Assembly: GCA_018340805.1 (NCBI GenBank)
Contig: JACMZG010001908.1
Coordinates: 12,029,235 to 12,093,234 of the forward strand
Length of the DNA: 64,000 bases
Source: Microvelia longipes
Taxonomy: Eukaryota; Arthropoda; Insecta; Hemiptera; Veliidae
Direction: 5' to 3'
In this document: in pieces, positions 12,671-24,400 of the stretch
Layout of the letters: each line of letters begins with the position of its first letter
How positions within the stretch are numbered: position 1 is the stretch's first letter
The notes under the pieces: model-generated
Database searches by the model: none
Seen by the model: only the letters and a program-made list of their open reading frames with translations
What the model was told of the DNA's origin: nothing
Translations under genes and position numbers: made by a program

Positions 12671-12829
12671 AAAAACCATAGATATACTTGTTGTATTGAG
12701 ACGAGTTACGAGTATACTCATAACTCACTATATTGTTTTTTTACATTTTTTTACATTTTTCTTTAAAAAAAACGTATACAAGTCAATAATAAAATTAAAC
12801 TAAGGCTGATAATGAGATGAATCTTGGCA

Positions 12830-13195
12830 CATATGTTAATCTTTTACATGGCTACATGCATGCCAAATCTCAATCTGATCGCATCATTTTTCCGAGTTTT
12901 ATTAATTTTCGAAATGTTTGGGGAGTCATTATGTTAATGACGTCATTAAAAATATTTTCCGAACTGCACAAAAACGTAGCGGTAGACTGATTTATAAACA
13001 AAGTTTCAACTTTCCAGAATAAACACACTAGGAGCCACGATGATAACTAACACACACATCAACTTTGTGAAAACCACTCAGGAGGTCTTAAAAACACCTA
13101 AAACGGATAATTCCGATGACATTCCGGTTTCGGATTTTTTTGGCAAACACAATACTTTTCCTGTATACAGACGGTATAAATGAGGAAAAGTAAAA
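12830..13195 (+). repeat. Dispersed repeat family X (copy 1)
   Basis: Contains AATGACGTCATTAAAAATAT, then GAGCCACGATGATAAC followed by an ACACAC stretch, then AAACGGATAATTCCGATGAC and a tail CAATACTTTTCCTGTATAC. Parts recur at 37.48, 46.24, 49.0 and 53.4 kb and inverted at 59.3 kb. No protein is encoded. Confidence 0.5.
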
Positions 13196-13675
13196 ATGGC
13201 CTCGATTACATCAACCAACTATGATTATTTTTGTTTTTGAACCTTTTAAGAACAGAGGTAAGTTAATTTATAATAGAAGTGAATTCATTAGCTCTTTTAA
13301 AAAATATTTATTAACGAACTGACAAGAATTGGAATCTAATCATGAATCATGTTTTATTATATTTATGCCAGGTCTTAACTTACTAGGGATTTGGACCAGA
13401 AATCTCCGAAACAGTTTGCAATTACAGGATCTGTTAGCAATGACTGGGATCCCTTTTCCGTACAATAAATCTTGATATTATTTAACTGCTTAACAGAAGT
13501 ACCAGATAAACCATTTGTCTGTTTGTTGCCATTGCAAGTTGCCATGCAAATTTTATCCTATTATTTGACTTATTCAATGTCTGTTCCTCATATTTCTGTT
13601 TAGTGCAACGAATCAGTGTGGTTTTTTAATCATTTATAATATTCTTATTTCTATTATAGTATGAAACACGGTTAA

Positions 13676-13822
13676 AATCAGTTGACAGCGTGAACTGTGA
13701 GGGAGCCAATGAGGCTAGTCCTGGATGTTAAGCTACGCCCCCGATTTCATATTAGGCCAGCGTGATATGTGTTTAATTAACAGTGGTTTTTCAATACTAT
13801 TTTTCCACGCTGTCAACTGATT
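13676..13822. mobile_element. 147-bp MITE with TTAA target duplication
   Basis: Perfect 17-bp terminal inverted repeats AATCAGTTGACAGCGTG are bounded on both sides by TTAA (13672-13675 and 13823-13826). A TTAA duplication is typical of piggyBac-type transposition. The interior is too short to code. Confidence 0.8.
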
Positions 13823-13829
13823 TTAATAG

Positions 13830-14644
13830 TGTATCGTACTATAACATTACGTATACTTAATAAATAGATTTTTATAATGGTTTTTTTTTATATAAATTGT
13901 TCTGGAAATAAAGTTTTTACTTATTTATTTATAAATGTCAACAGCCTAACATGATCTGTCTAAACATGTTTATTTAGTAGGAGGTCTAAGAAAAATACTA
14001 TGACTGACTTTAACAACCTGAAAACCTCATGATAGCAAGAAATAAATTTTATGTGCTCAGAAAGACCAGAATTTAAAGAAGAATATGTTAACAACAAGAA
14101 ACAATTTTATACCAGCTTCAATATCATTAAACAATCATAGTAATTATAAAAATACAGAAAATTTAGGAATGCTTAGGAGAATTCATTAGTAAAGTGCATG
14201 CAGGTAAGACATGTTTTGATTTTTAAAATTTCTGGCGCGAAGTACAATACGACCACTACGTTCACACAGCGTATTTAACAAGTGATCGTATTCCTGTATT
14301 CCATACGCATATAATACGATCCGATACTTGCATTGTATTTGTTTAGTCGATCGAGTGAGATGAAGTCATAACTGGTCACACCAAAACATCGCGTTTTTTA
14401 TTTTGAAGGTTCACTTAGGTTATTTGGAAGTTTAAAACGACCAAAAATCAAATTGTGATTTCATAGCATAATAATAAAGTTACACTAAAAAAAAAAAATT
14501 TAAAAAGCTTTTTTATGAAAAAGGGTAATATTTAAGTGAAATAATAGTTCGTCGTAAAGGTTATATTTCCCTCAAAGGGAAATATAACCTTGATCGCCTC
14601 TCAAGGTACATATCTGGTTAGTACTTATCTGGGGATCGATCTAG

Positions 14645-14648
<4 letters not shown>
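13830..14648. other. AT-rich spacer
   Basis: Nothing coding recognised. A short palindrome GTTATATTTCCCTC/AGGGAAATATAAC lies near 14560-14592. Confidence 0.4.
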
Positions 14649-14691
<43 letters not shown>

Positions 14692-14780
14692 ATAAAAAAA
14701 AAAAAAAAATTATATATATATATATATATATATTATATATTATATATATATATATATATATATCTGTGTGTGTGTGTGAC
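14649..14780. repeat. (TA)n microsatellite with A tract and (TG)n end
   Basis: TA dinucleotide runs broken by an A13 tract near 14694 and ending in (GT)n. Confidence 0.95.
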
Positions 14781-15394
14781 CCATATTGTAAAAGTCTTAC
14801 TTCGGTAAGCACCAGATCCTAATGATTAAGTAATGTAAAATCTTTTGAATTACCTCTGTCTTGCTTTCTTGAAAAATTCTTTGTAGGAAAACTTTCCTTT
14901 AAACTCACTAGAAATTATAGAAAAAGTTACGAAATGTACATCGTATATCACCAACAAACATACAGGATACGTGAGACGTAGAGGGTTTTATGGGTGGGGA
15001 ACTTATGAATGATACGTGCACTTAAGCTAGTTATTAAAAAGAACGCAAAATAATGAAATTAATGAAGTTATACTGAAGTACTTATTAAAAAAAATCTGAG
15101 CACAATGAAACTTAAGAAAATAAACAGCCATTATGGAGTCGAGTTGTTGTTTTCTTAATTATTGTCATAAACTGAATACGGCAGACAACAAAACAAAAAC
15201 AATGTCTAGAGACTAACCTAGTGCAACGATCCTGCAGTGTAGCAAACTTTTTATGTTTCTTATTTTTAATTGAATGACTATTAACCACTTAATATTCCTT
15301 AGTCATATAAATTTTGGACAAAGGAGTATCATTATATATTACTGATCCACAAAGATATTGCTCTTTTTAACTGTAGCGTTAACGTATGTGAAAC

Positions 15395-15513
15395 ATACGA
15401 TAGAGATGTATAATAGAGGGGGCATAGCCTATCTAAATACATCGAGAAGCCTGAAACATCTTTTTTGGGCTCTCGGGGGCTCTGTGTAACCTTATTGAAA
15501 CCTTCTTCAAAAG
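15395..15513 (+). repeat. Repeat R, left part split by a hAT-like insertion
   Basis: GGGGCATAGCCTATCT, then GCCTGAAACATCTTTT and GGGGCTCTGTGTAACC are shared with 16.27 kb and 57.08 kb. The copy is interrupted after CTTCAAAAG by the 15514-16037 element and resumes at CAAAAGTGAG after it. Confidence 0.7.
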
Positions 15514-16037
15514 CAAGAATCTTGAATAAAGAAGATGACGCACTGAGTAGATTTGCCACACAAAAAAGTGACACCATCGAAAACCAAATATAGAGATAAT
15601 TCAACACGAAACACACGTAAAAAACCAACTGCACAAGCTTGGTACAAACTGCGCATGCTTACAATTATTATTACAGCACAAGTCTTAAATTTTAGTGGTA
15701 AACTTACCTCTCAATGGTTTCCCATTTTCCATTGCTAGAGAAGGTTATAACAAAACACGCTTAAATTATTACTCACTGAAGTGTCAAAGTGTAGTCCAAA
15801 ATTTAGAATTAAATAAGCACAAATGACTTAACAAGCACCACAAATGTAACAATAACGAGAATCACAGAAGAAAGTTGAGAAGCAAACTCGACAACCTAGC
15901 TACATAACCTGCGTTTGGCGTCTTTTTTCATTATAACCAAGGGGAAGGTAAGTTTGCTCCTATTTCTCTATCTCATACAACTTCCATGGGGTCAGAAATG
16001 TTCCTTAATGCGTCATCCCCTTTATTCAAGATCCTTG
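15514..16037. mobile_element. hAT-like non-autonomous element, copy 1 (524 bp)
   Basis: Imperfect terminal inverted repeats beginning CAAGAATCTTGAATAAAG at the left and CAAGGATCTTGAATAAAG (reverse complement) at the right; a CAAAAG duplication (15508-15513 and 16038-16043) flanks it. The second copy at 38065 has an 8-bp duplication, as expected for hAT. The internal sequence is shared with that copy nearly end to end. No transposase; the 100-codon minus ORF inside is not recognisable. Confidence 0.8.
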
Positions 16038-16179
16038 CAAAAGTGAGTTAAGGTAAAAAGTAAAAAGTTATTTGCCAATTGTCCATGTCATTCAATCTGT
16101 CAACGCTACTAAATGATTATCATTTGATTGCTATCTCTTCGTACATATATCTCTACATTTTTAACCCTAGAGATATATA

Positions 16180-16566
16180 CTAGAGCATAGAGGCATAGCC
16201 TATCTATACAGATACTATACATACAGTATACTATCCTATACATCCTAGTATATATACATAATGCAGATAGGGTCATAGCCTATCTCAATACATTGAGAGG
16301 CCTGAAACATCTTTTTGAGGCTCTCAGGGGCTCTGTGTAACCTCATTGAAACCTCCTTCAAGTGTAAATTAAGGCTATGATAAATCAATTAATTTCGGCT
16401 TTCCATATATTGTTTGTGTTATGATTTGTATTTTTAGCGATCCTATATAAGTTATTGTATTTTTATAATGATTATTTCTTTAAAGTTGGAAGCGAAGGTG
16501 TCAGGTTACTTTTTCGATGTTTCGAAATTTAACCTATAGGGCCCCTCTAGTAATATTATCTCAATG
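16180..16566 (+). repeat. Repeat R, uninterrupted copy
   Basis: Includes TATCTCAATACATTGAGAGG, CTCAGGGGCTCTGTGTAACC and, further on, GGTTACTTTTTCGATGTTTC and CTCTAGTAATATTATCTC. Collinear with the copy at 57.08-57.38 kb. The GHITM-like pseudogene follows within about 50 bp of where similarity ends. Confidence 0.7.
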
Positions 16567-16612
16567 TTTTAAACTAATTATCCTCATTTCAGTAAAAAAA
16601 GCATTGACAAAG

Positions 16613-17408
16613 ATGGAAAACTACAGAATTATGGAAGACAAAGACAGTGTCATGATCTTAATATTAGGGTTATTCCTACTTTATATTTTTATCTTCATGA
16701 TTATTGGTTGGATAATTTATTGGTTAACATTCGAAAGAAAAGGACACCTATTTTCAATAAGAGAATATTCAGAAGAAGAAAAGAATAAATTAAGTACGAT
16801 GTATTTGTACCTTATCAGTTCCTATTGCTTGACGCTCATCAGTTCCATGTATTTCTTCACGTCACCACTATTGATGGATTTTTTACAGAATTTCCGTATC
16901 AACATTATTATTGGGACAATACTGATAACAGCTGTGCTGACTCATCATCAAGAAGTATTGCCTTATTTAAATAGGAATAAAGAAAAGAAAAATTGGATCT
17001 GGTTCACACAGTCAGTTATAATTGGACCGAGTCTGACTTACTTTGGTAGCAAGATTTACACGAGGTCCATATTCGATACATTGCTATCAATAACGTTGTC
17101 GACTTTATTTGCGTTTACGGCACCGGATTACTTGTTCGAGAAAATCGTACCATTCGTGAACCTGCTTTACACGGGTGTTTTAATTTCATCAATCCTGAAT
17201 TTTCTTTTCGTACCTCCCATCAATCCTTTTTCAGTTTTCCTTTTGGTTTTGGATTTTTGACAGGGACACAGTTAACGTGATCTATGTACTAAGACAAGCT
17301 AGAGCAAAGATAGAAGATCCAATTAATTACGCCACTGTTATGTATTTGTGTACTTTAAATTTATATTTAAGATTGTCAATGAGGTATTTGGTTTATGAAA
17401 TACAATAA
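16613..17408 (+). pseudogene. Ghitm: GHITM-family (Bax-inhibitor-1-like) gene copy, frameshifted
   Basis: GHITM is a mitochondrial inner-membrane protein of the TMBIM/BI-1 family with six to seven membrane helices. The frame from ATG 16613 shows family landmarks: a STMYLYLISS segment, several hydrophobic helices, NWIWFTQSVIIGP, a FTAPDYLFEK loop and LNFLFVPPI. It then stops at 17258-17260. The +1 frame (about 17250-17408) carries the expected C-terminus, with DRDTVNVIYVLRQAR and EDPINYATVMYLCTLNLYLR, the family's DPI-N-x-x-x-x-Y-x-D/C-T-L-N-[IL] end. A frameshift and small deletion at about 17240-17256 therefore break the gene. No N-terminal mitochondrial presequence is seen, and the copy has no introns, suggesting a retrocopy or a decaying paralog. 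Confidence 0.75.
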
Positions 17409-17608
17409 TATGATTTTACTAAAATTATTAGTGACTATGTGTTATAATTTAAGTTAAGTAAGGATCCAAATCCATTAAAATTTACTTCTTATACTTCATT
17501 CCCCACGCGGTAAGGGCTTAACTTGTAATGGGTTTAAAGACCCCTTTAAATCGAAATTATTTAACAGTTCATATGCTGTGACATTTTAATTATATTTGAA
17601 TTTATATA

Positions 17609-17612
17609 TTAT

Positions 17613-17678
<66 letters not shown>

Positions 17679-17690
17679 ATATATATAATT
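17609..17690. repeat. (TA)n microsatellite
   Basis: TA run with single-base phase breaks, about 200 bp after the GHITM-like pseudogene. Confidence 0.95.
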
Positions 17691-18354
17691 CTTGATCAGT
17701 GAGTCCACCCCTTCTAAAAAATCAACCTCCTCCACTTCCCCCTCCATGACCCTAACCTCATAAGCTCATTCTTCTTCTCATCTCATCATTCATCACTTTT
17801 CTCACTTCTTTCGCTTCATTTCTTCTTCTTTGAAAATTCGCTAAAAACATGATATGACTGCACCCAAGGATGTGAGTGAAATCTTGTCTTGGAGCAATAA
17901 ATTATTACGGTGGCTTTGTGTTAAATTTTAAACGCAAATGTTCAGTTTTATTTGCACTTAAAAAGAAAAACATTCATTGGACCTAGAGTCAGAAAGAAGA
18001 ACATCAAGTTAAGGAGTTGAAAATCATCCTCTTATCAAGGGAGACTCTTGTACATTATGATACAACCTTTCCATAATTGGTGAATGCTGACGCAAGCTCT
18101 GTCGAAATATGAGCAGTTTTAAGCCATTGGTATACACATGGCACAGAAAACCACGAGGTTCCGACAACCGCCGCTAACAAAGTTGCCAGATGGGTTCTGC
18201 CACCTGCACTCAATGCAGCAATACCCCTACAGATGTTTTATCTTGCTTAGCTGATCCAAAAACAGGAAGAGAACTTTTCGCCTGCAGGGAAGAAGAAGGC
18301 CACATGTTACATCTAATAATTTCAGATCTAACATATAACAATTTGATACTTACA

Positions 18355-18945
18355 TTAATCAACACAGGGAAACGGCATTACAGCCAAAATCATTCAGTTT
18401 ATTCTAAGAGGATGGCCTGAGAAACAACAAATACCAGCTGAGTTGCATACATACGTAAAAAAAAAGGATCACTTATAATTTGAAGTTGGTTTTGCTACGG
18501 AACGGGAGAGTGGTCATCCTGGCGTATCATCTATTAAATCAGCGGCCCAATTCTATGCTTGTTGGCTAAAGATAAATTCCAAGATAGAATTTTATGTAAA
18601 AATAATGTTGTCAACAAGTCTGTGCAAGAGACCCAGAAACACCGTTATCCTCATGGAATATCCCCACGCAACCTTGGTCCAGACTACATCTTGACTTCGC
18701 AGGCCCATTTGAAGAAAAGATATCGTTCATTATTGTGGACGCTCTCACAAAGTGGATAAAGGTTTTTTTACAACACCGGTTCCTACTCTTCAAAATGGAC
18801 GTTGGCCACGCTGAGAAATGCACAATTTATGGTTTGCAGGAGCATAGCCACAGATAATGGAACTTAATTCACTTCAGCTAATTTCGGACATTTCTGTCAG
18901 GAGAACCATCAGGAATCACTGAACATGACCTTCCCTAAGGGGAGA
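18355..18945 (+). pseudogene. Decayed Gypsy (Ty3-type) retrotransposon integrase
   Basis: Fragments in different frames line up with the linker and integrase of Gypsy pol. FILRGWPEKQQIPAELHTYV resembles the segment before the integrase. A zinc-binding region remnant (around 18555-18650) is followed by WSRLHLDFAGPFEEKISFI and VDALTKWIK (from 18675), which contain the first Asp of the DDE triad; ATDNGT near 18850 holds the second. Frameshifts and stops interrupt it, so it is inactive. LTRs were not identified nearby. Confidence 0.8.
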
Positions 18946-21189
18946 GATATAAAGTATTTCTTGTCAATTCTGGCAAGGTTTAATTTATCAGGTTTAAATT
19001 TTTAAAATACATAATCTTTCCTCATGCAATATTACTAAGTTAGAGTTCTCCATGGTAAAGGTCAATAAGCATCAGTATTTATATTGACCTTTGATACCAC
19101 TGTGGATCGCTTCCCATGTTATACTTTCAGTTAATATAATATTATAGTTAAATAAATTGTTGCCAACTTTAGAATACACTTGGAGTGTGACTATTGCCCC
19201 TTCCACCTGAGGTGTTTCCCGCAGGGGTTATCCCTGATGAGCTGCAAGGCTCTCATAACCCCAGAATGCAAGGGAGATGGAAAAATCTTTCATGAAAATA
19301 CCCTATAATTATTGCTTGACTAACACTAGCTTTAACAAACAATCACAATTTAAATTGATTTTATTTAGCAGATAGAATGTATACTAAAAACGAATAATTG
19401 AATTTGTTTTTAAATTTTAAAAATGTATTATTGAAACCTCAACAATGCATTTCTGCTTTTCCAATTTTCGATGCAAAGCCAAGAAGTTCAAGCTAACTTT
19501 GACTTGAAGAAGTAAAAAACAGGGAAAACGAAGAAATAAATATTGAGGATAAAACAAAATTTTTAAATATCAAACAATTCATATTTTATTTACAAAACAA
19601 AATATTTTCTTTAGATTAATTTAAATTACAATGTTTCCTTATTATCTAATTTCAGTTACTTAAATTTTCTATTTATCTTTTTAATTTACAAAATAAAAAA
19701 ATGGACTTTTATGACGAGATTTTCATTGATGTGGTTTCATCTTTAAGTATATTTAATGTGAAACCTAGATGGGGGAGGGGGTATTTCAGTTTTTTGAACT
19801 TAAGGAGCTTTGTACAGCAAGTATTTAAAATATGCTTAGTCCCCTTTTTTGCTTATTTTTTGTTGTACTTAAAAAAGAGTGCTGCAAATACTTTGGATCT
19901 TTTCCTCATATGTTGTTGCACCTGAAACGAATAATTAAGGTGAAAATTGGTTTTGGAATATTAATGCCAATACTTTTTCTACATAACCACGGTAATAGAT
20001 GGGGAAAAGTAGAAGTTAAGAAACCTTATGGAGCCAAGTTGGCCTGTTAATGAATCCATCCATGTTAATCCATTGATCTTGATTAAATTAACTATCATAA
20101 GAGGATTTTGTGGGATAGTAGATGGCTTGATGAGGTATTTGAGGCTTATCACCCACTATCTATAGTAATTACATAAACTTTAAGTAAGAACCAAAACAAT
20201 CCAATCCAGAGCTCAACAGAGGTAACCAGTAGGATAACTTATAGGGAATTTTTCAAGTTTCCATCTCAAATCTTTTTTTTAAACATACAACCCTTTACTG
20301 TGGAATATTTCATATAAACTAATAGATATTTTTTCTAATGGAAAATGATTTTAAAGGGTTTGTTTCTTTAAACATACAGTTCAACTAAAAACCCAAAAAA
20401 TGTTGCCTAAATGTTAAACAAAATTAATTGAATTAAGTTTTTGTGGAATCCCCCATGTAGTTACGACATTGTTTTGAAAATGAAGGTCTTATTACCAGTC
20501 AGGGCTGTCAACTTTAAGACTTGATTACAGCTGTCTTTAACTCATACCATTCTGAAGGATTTATCTAAATGATTGTAACTCTAGACTATTTACTTAACCA
20601 GGCTATTAACTTATTGAACCATCCTTCAATTTTATCAAATAGTTGACTTTTGCCCAGGTTGTTCTAAGCAGAACAACCAGCATTCTAAAATACACCACGC
20701 TAAATCCAGAAACTGTTTCATCATTGATCATGAGCAATAGTTTACCACAATGCCACATAACCCTATTTTTCATTACATCTTATTTACCGGCAGATCTTGG
20801 CAAATTATTTCTACATATTAAGTAGTGTCACATTTTTTTGTGGGTTGTTCATTCCCCAGGCAGACCCTAAAATAATAGTTTATTATTTTACAGATCACTA
20901 TAAAAAAGCTATTTATTCATTAAATTTCATATTATACAAGTTCTCATAAAGTTTTTTTTTTAATTAATTTTATAAAAATTTCTATATTTTATAATTATTT
21001 TAGTTCATTAATAAACCGAATTAATATATAATATTATTCGTTATAAAACATTTCATATTTTTATTCTTTACAATTAAAACACTTTATTACCACAGATTTA
21101 TGACGATTTTCCAAAGAAATTTACTTTTCATTGGATTCATAATGAAAAATAAATTAAAAAATTATATGAAAAAATAAAAAAATGAGGCA
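18946..21189. other. AT-rich intergenic stretch
   Basis: No gene recognised. Two overlapping plus ORFs (19701-20050) have no recognisable product and read as AT-rich chance frames. Confidence 0.4.
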
Positions 21190-21425
21190 AATTCAAAATA
21201 TAACACAAGAGTTTAGGTGAAAATCTTGGACAAAATATGGTTGGTTAAAATCATTTGCAAAAGAGATTAGGTGAAAATTCTTTACAGAAGATATTTGGTC
21301 AGTCTTATGCAACAGACTTTAGGTGGTAACCCTTTACAACATATATTTGGTCAGAATCCTTTGCACAAGAGATTAGGTGAAACTCCTGCACAGAAGAAAT
21401 TTGTTAAAAACCTGTGCTCGGCAAA
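21190..21425 (+). repeat. 27-nt tandem repeat encoding a 9-aa motif
   Basis: About eight imperfect 27-nt units, pairing into 54-nt units. One frame (21271-21465) reads LGGNPLQHI, FGQNPLHKR, LGETPAQKK and FVKNLC in succession. The motif is recognisable through point changes, but stops break the frame upstream. It may be a remnant of a repetitive coding sequence or a minisatellite that is open by chance. Confidence 0.6.
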
Positions 21426-24400
21426 TGATATTGTTTATTTAAATATTATAGCAAGAGAAACATAACAAAACCTTTTTATAGTTTTTATAAATAAATAAAT
21501 AAATACGTAAACAATGAGTTATTAAACAGTATTAAAAAATAATGGTAATGAAAACAAAAAAATAATATCAATCAAATACATAATTTTTATAAATTAAATT
21601 CACGAAGAAATACCTAAATATTGCAAAAAAATATTTTTTTTACATTATTCTAAATGTGATGAATTAACATGATAGAAAACTCGGCATTAATTTCCAACCA
21701 ACGCAAATCTAATTTGGGTCTAATCCTGATTTTTCTTGCTTTGATTCTTCATGGTTGTTACTTTTGTAAATATGCAAAATAAATTATGGTGAAAAATAAA
21801 AAGTCATACACTTAGATTTCTTAATACTTTCATATAAAATATGGTAATAAGATGGCCAAATATTGAAAAAAATAGTAACTGTGGAAATGTTCACAATCTG
21901 ATGATAAAAAGGATATAGCATGGATATAGTAGTATAACGTGTGTTCAAGAGAGTAGCGGTGGGGACTATCATTAGTTCTACAGTGGGAAGGTATGATACG
22001 CTCCTTTATTTCTGATCATGTTGTTGAATCAAGTGTATCTTGCAGTGTTTTAGCGCTACAATTGGTTTAAAAATGTAAAACTATTGATTAACGAAATTGT
22101 TTAAAAAATACATAGTCTATTTGCATAAAAACAGAGTAAAGAGGTTTTAGGGTCTGGTAACCATAAGGGTTGGATGTCTTGTCCAAACCCTAAGTAATTA
22201 CTGGAACACAAAAATATTTCACAACAGATATATGTGAAAGTCAAGAAAATCAAAACTGCATCTATGATAAAAAATATTACAATTTGTCATTTAATTTGAT
22301 TTTAATCATTTCTAGTTTTAAAATTAAAGAGGCGACCAAATGAATATTCGAGGGAAAACTCAATCAAAAATCAATCAGTTATTCGTAATGTGATCAATAA
22401 TAGTATGATAAACTTATTGCAATTATAAGTTATATATCTTAATTCTCCCTCCTATAGTAGAAGAGAGAAAAGCAAAATAATTTTAAATTAAACATAATGA
22501 AGACCCAAATTTACATAAAATATATATAATCAAGAATATTTCTTTAATAATTTTCCTCAAAATTTTCCTAGTCATGTCAAATCACCAATTAATAACATTA
22601 GTGTACACCTATCGATTAGATTTACCTATTTACATTATTCTTTTAACATTTACAATATTCAATTATTTAAAAAGAAGACAAAAACACAGCAGTGGTTGGT
22701 AAACATAGAATCAACAATTTCATTGGTTTATTATTATCTTACTTAACTTCTAACAGCATTCAAATAAACTGATGTAACCATTACAATTTTGATTTATGAA
22801 CCGATGACAGATTTCAAAGCACGAATTCGTCTTGGTATTTTTACAAAAAAGATTACCGCTGTTTTAAGTATTAGCAATTCTTTGTACAAATTAAGTATTT
22901 TAAAAGAAAATAGATTAAAGAGTGGTATTCAAGGACAATAAATGAGATTGAGTAAGACTCATTCATTGGTTGGTCACTGGTTATGAGTCTTCCTTCATCT
23001 GTTAGAGGTAATTTTTAAATACCTACTTATAGAATCAATAAATGTATAGGTCAGCAATTTTCAAAAAAACAAATGAATGGAATACATGTATAGAACCTAT
23101 AAATTTAGAGAAACACTTAAGAAACCTTCAAGTTGATAATTTAACTAATCATGGTTACAGCTATTTAATTTAGAAATAGCCTTTAACTAGTTAAGTTAGG
23201 CAATACTAATGCTTTTAAGACATTACATGTCATTATTTTATTTGTTTTACACCTGTATACTTCTATTTTACACCAAATAATAAACAAATCTAACGAACAA
23301 ATTACAACATTACAGATTTACATGCAAACAAAATTCCATTAAATTTTAATAATTTTAAAGAAGCAATAAATGATGATATTATAATTATGAGGAAACATAT
23401 CTTGACAATCCTACATTTTTTGCCCCCAAGGGTTTAATTCAAATACTTGCTACAAGATTTTGTAGAAAGTAAATACTGCTTTGAAGTTGTTGCAACACAC
23501 AAAATGTCAGGTAGAGTTTGGTATAGTAATTCCAACAATTTGTTTTTGTTAATCCTTTTTGCTGTTATTCTTATTTATTATATTTCTTAGCAAAAATGGT
23601 TTACTTTTCTATAGTTTTAGTATTTTTTTACAAAATTTTAGGGTTGTAACTTTATTTGGACAAAATAAATGAACAAAAAATAAAATAACTGAGGAACCAA
23701 ACAATAAAATCTGGCAATTTATTAATAGCTGGTAAAAAAAATAAAACAAGCCAAAAATATCAGTTGTGGCATTATTGTCCTCAAAATTATATTTATCATG
23801 AATTCCAGAAAAATATTTAATACTTGATTGTATTTTGAAGTATTATTACATAGAAAATATTATTACAAGCAATCTAAAATATTATTGTTTACCACACGAA
23901 AAAATCCAAAATTCACTCAACAACAAAAAAATGTGCGGTGAAATGAAATTTTGCAGCCAAAGAGACTTATACTACTAGAGGGAGGACTAGGGTTGAATAA
24001 CACAGTAATAAGGGGTCTGGTAGTGTGACAATGCCTAATTTTACTGCCGTAAGTAGATAAAATATATTAAAGATACATGTATTAGATCTGTGTAATTATA
24101 AATTTAAAGTAATATTTATATTAATTAAAATATAGCTTATAATGTTTGATGTTACAATAATATTATAAGCATACTATTCTTTGACTTATATACATACTAT
24201 CTAGATAGCATTGGATCGTAAGACCCATTGTGGGTGACCCCACACAAAATAATACATATATCTGCAAACAAAAAGTTGCGAGACTTGATCAAATTATTTT
24301 AAGTAAGGCCATGGTTAAGTAGCTCTTATGTATAAATTAAATCATACTTAAAAAATCAACCCTATTAACTGTAATATTTGAGGTTTCTTGGCGCTATTTA

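Noticed and set aside
19701..20050. Overlapping ORFs with hydrophobic content
   Set aside because: AT-rich sequence naturally encodes Phe/Leu/Ile; nothing else supports a gene.
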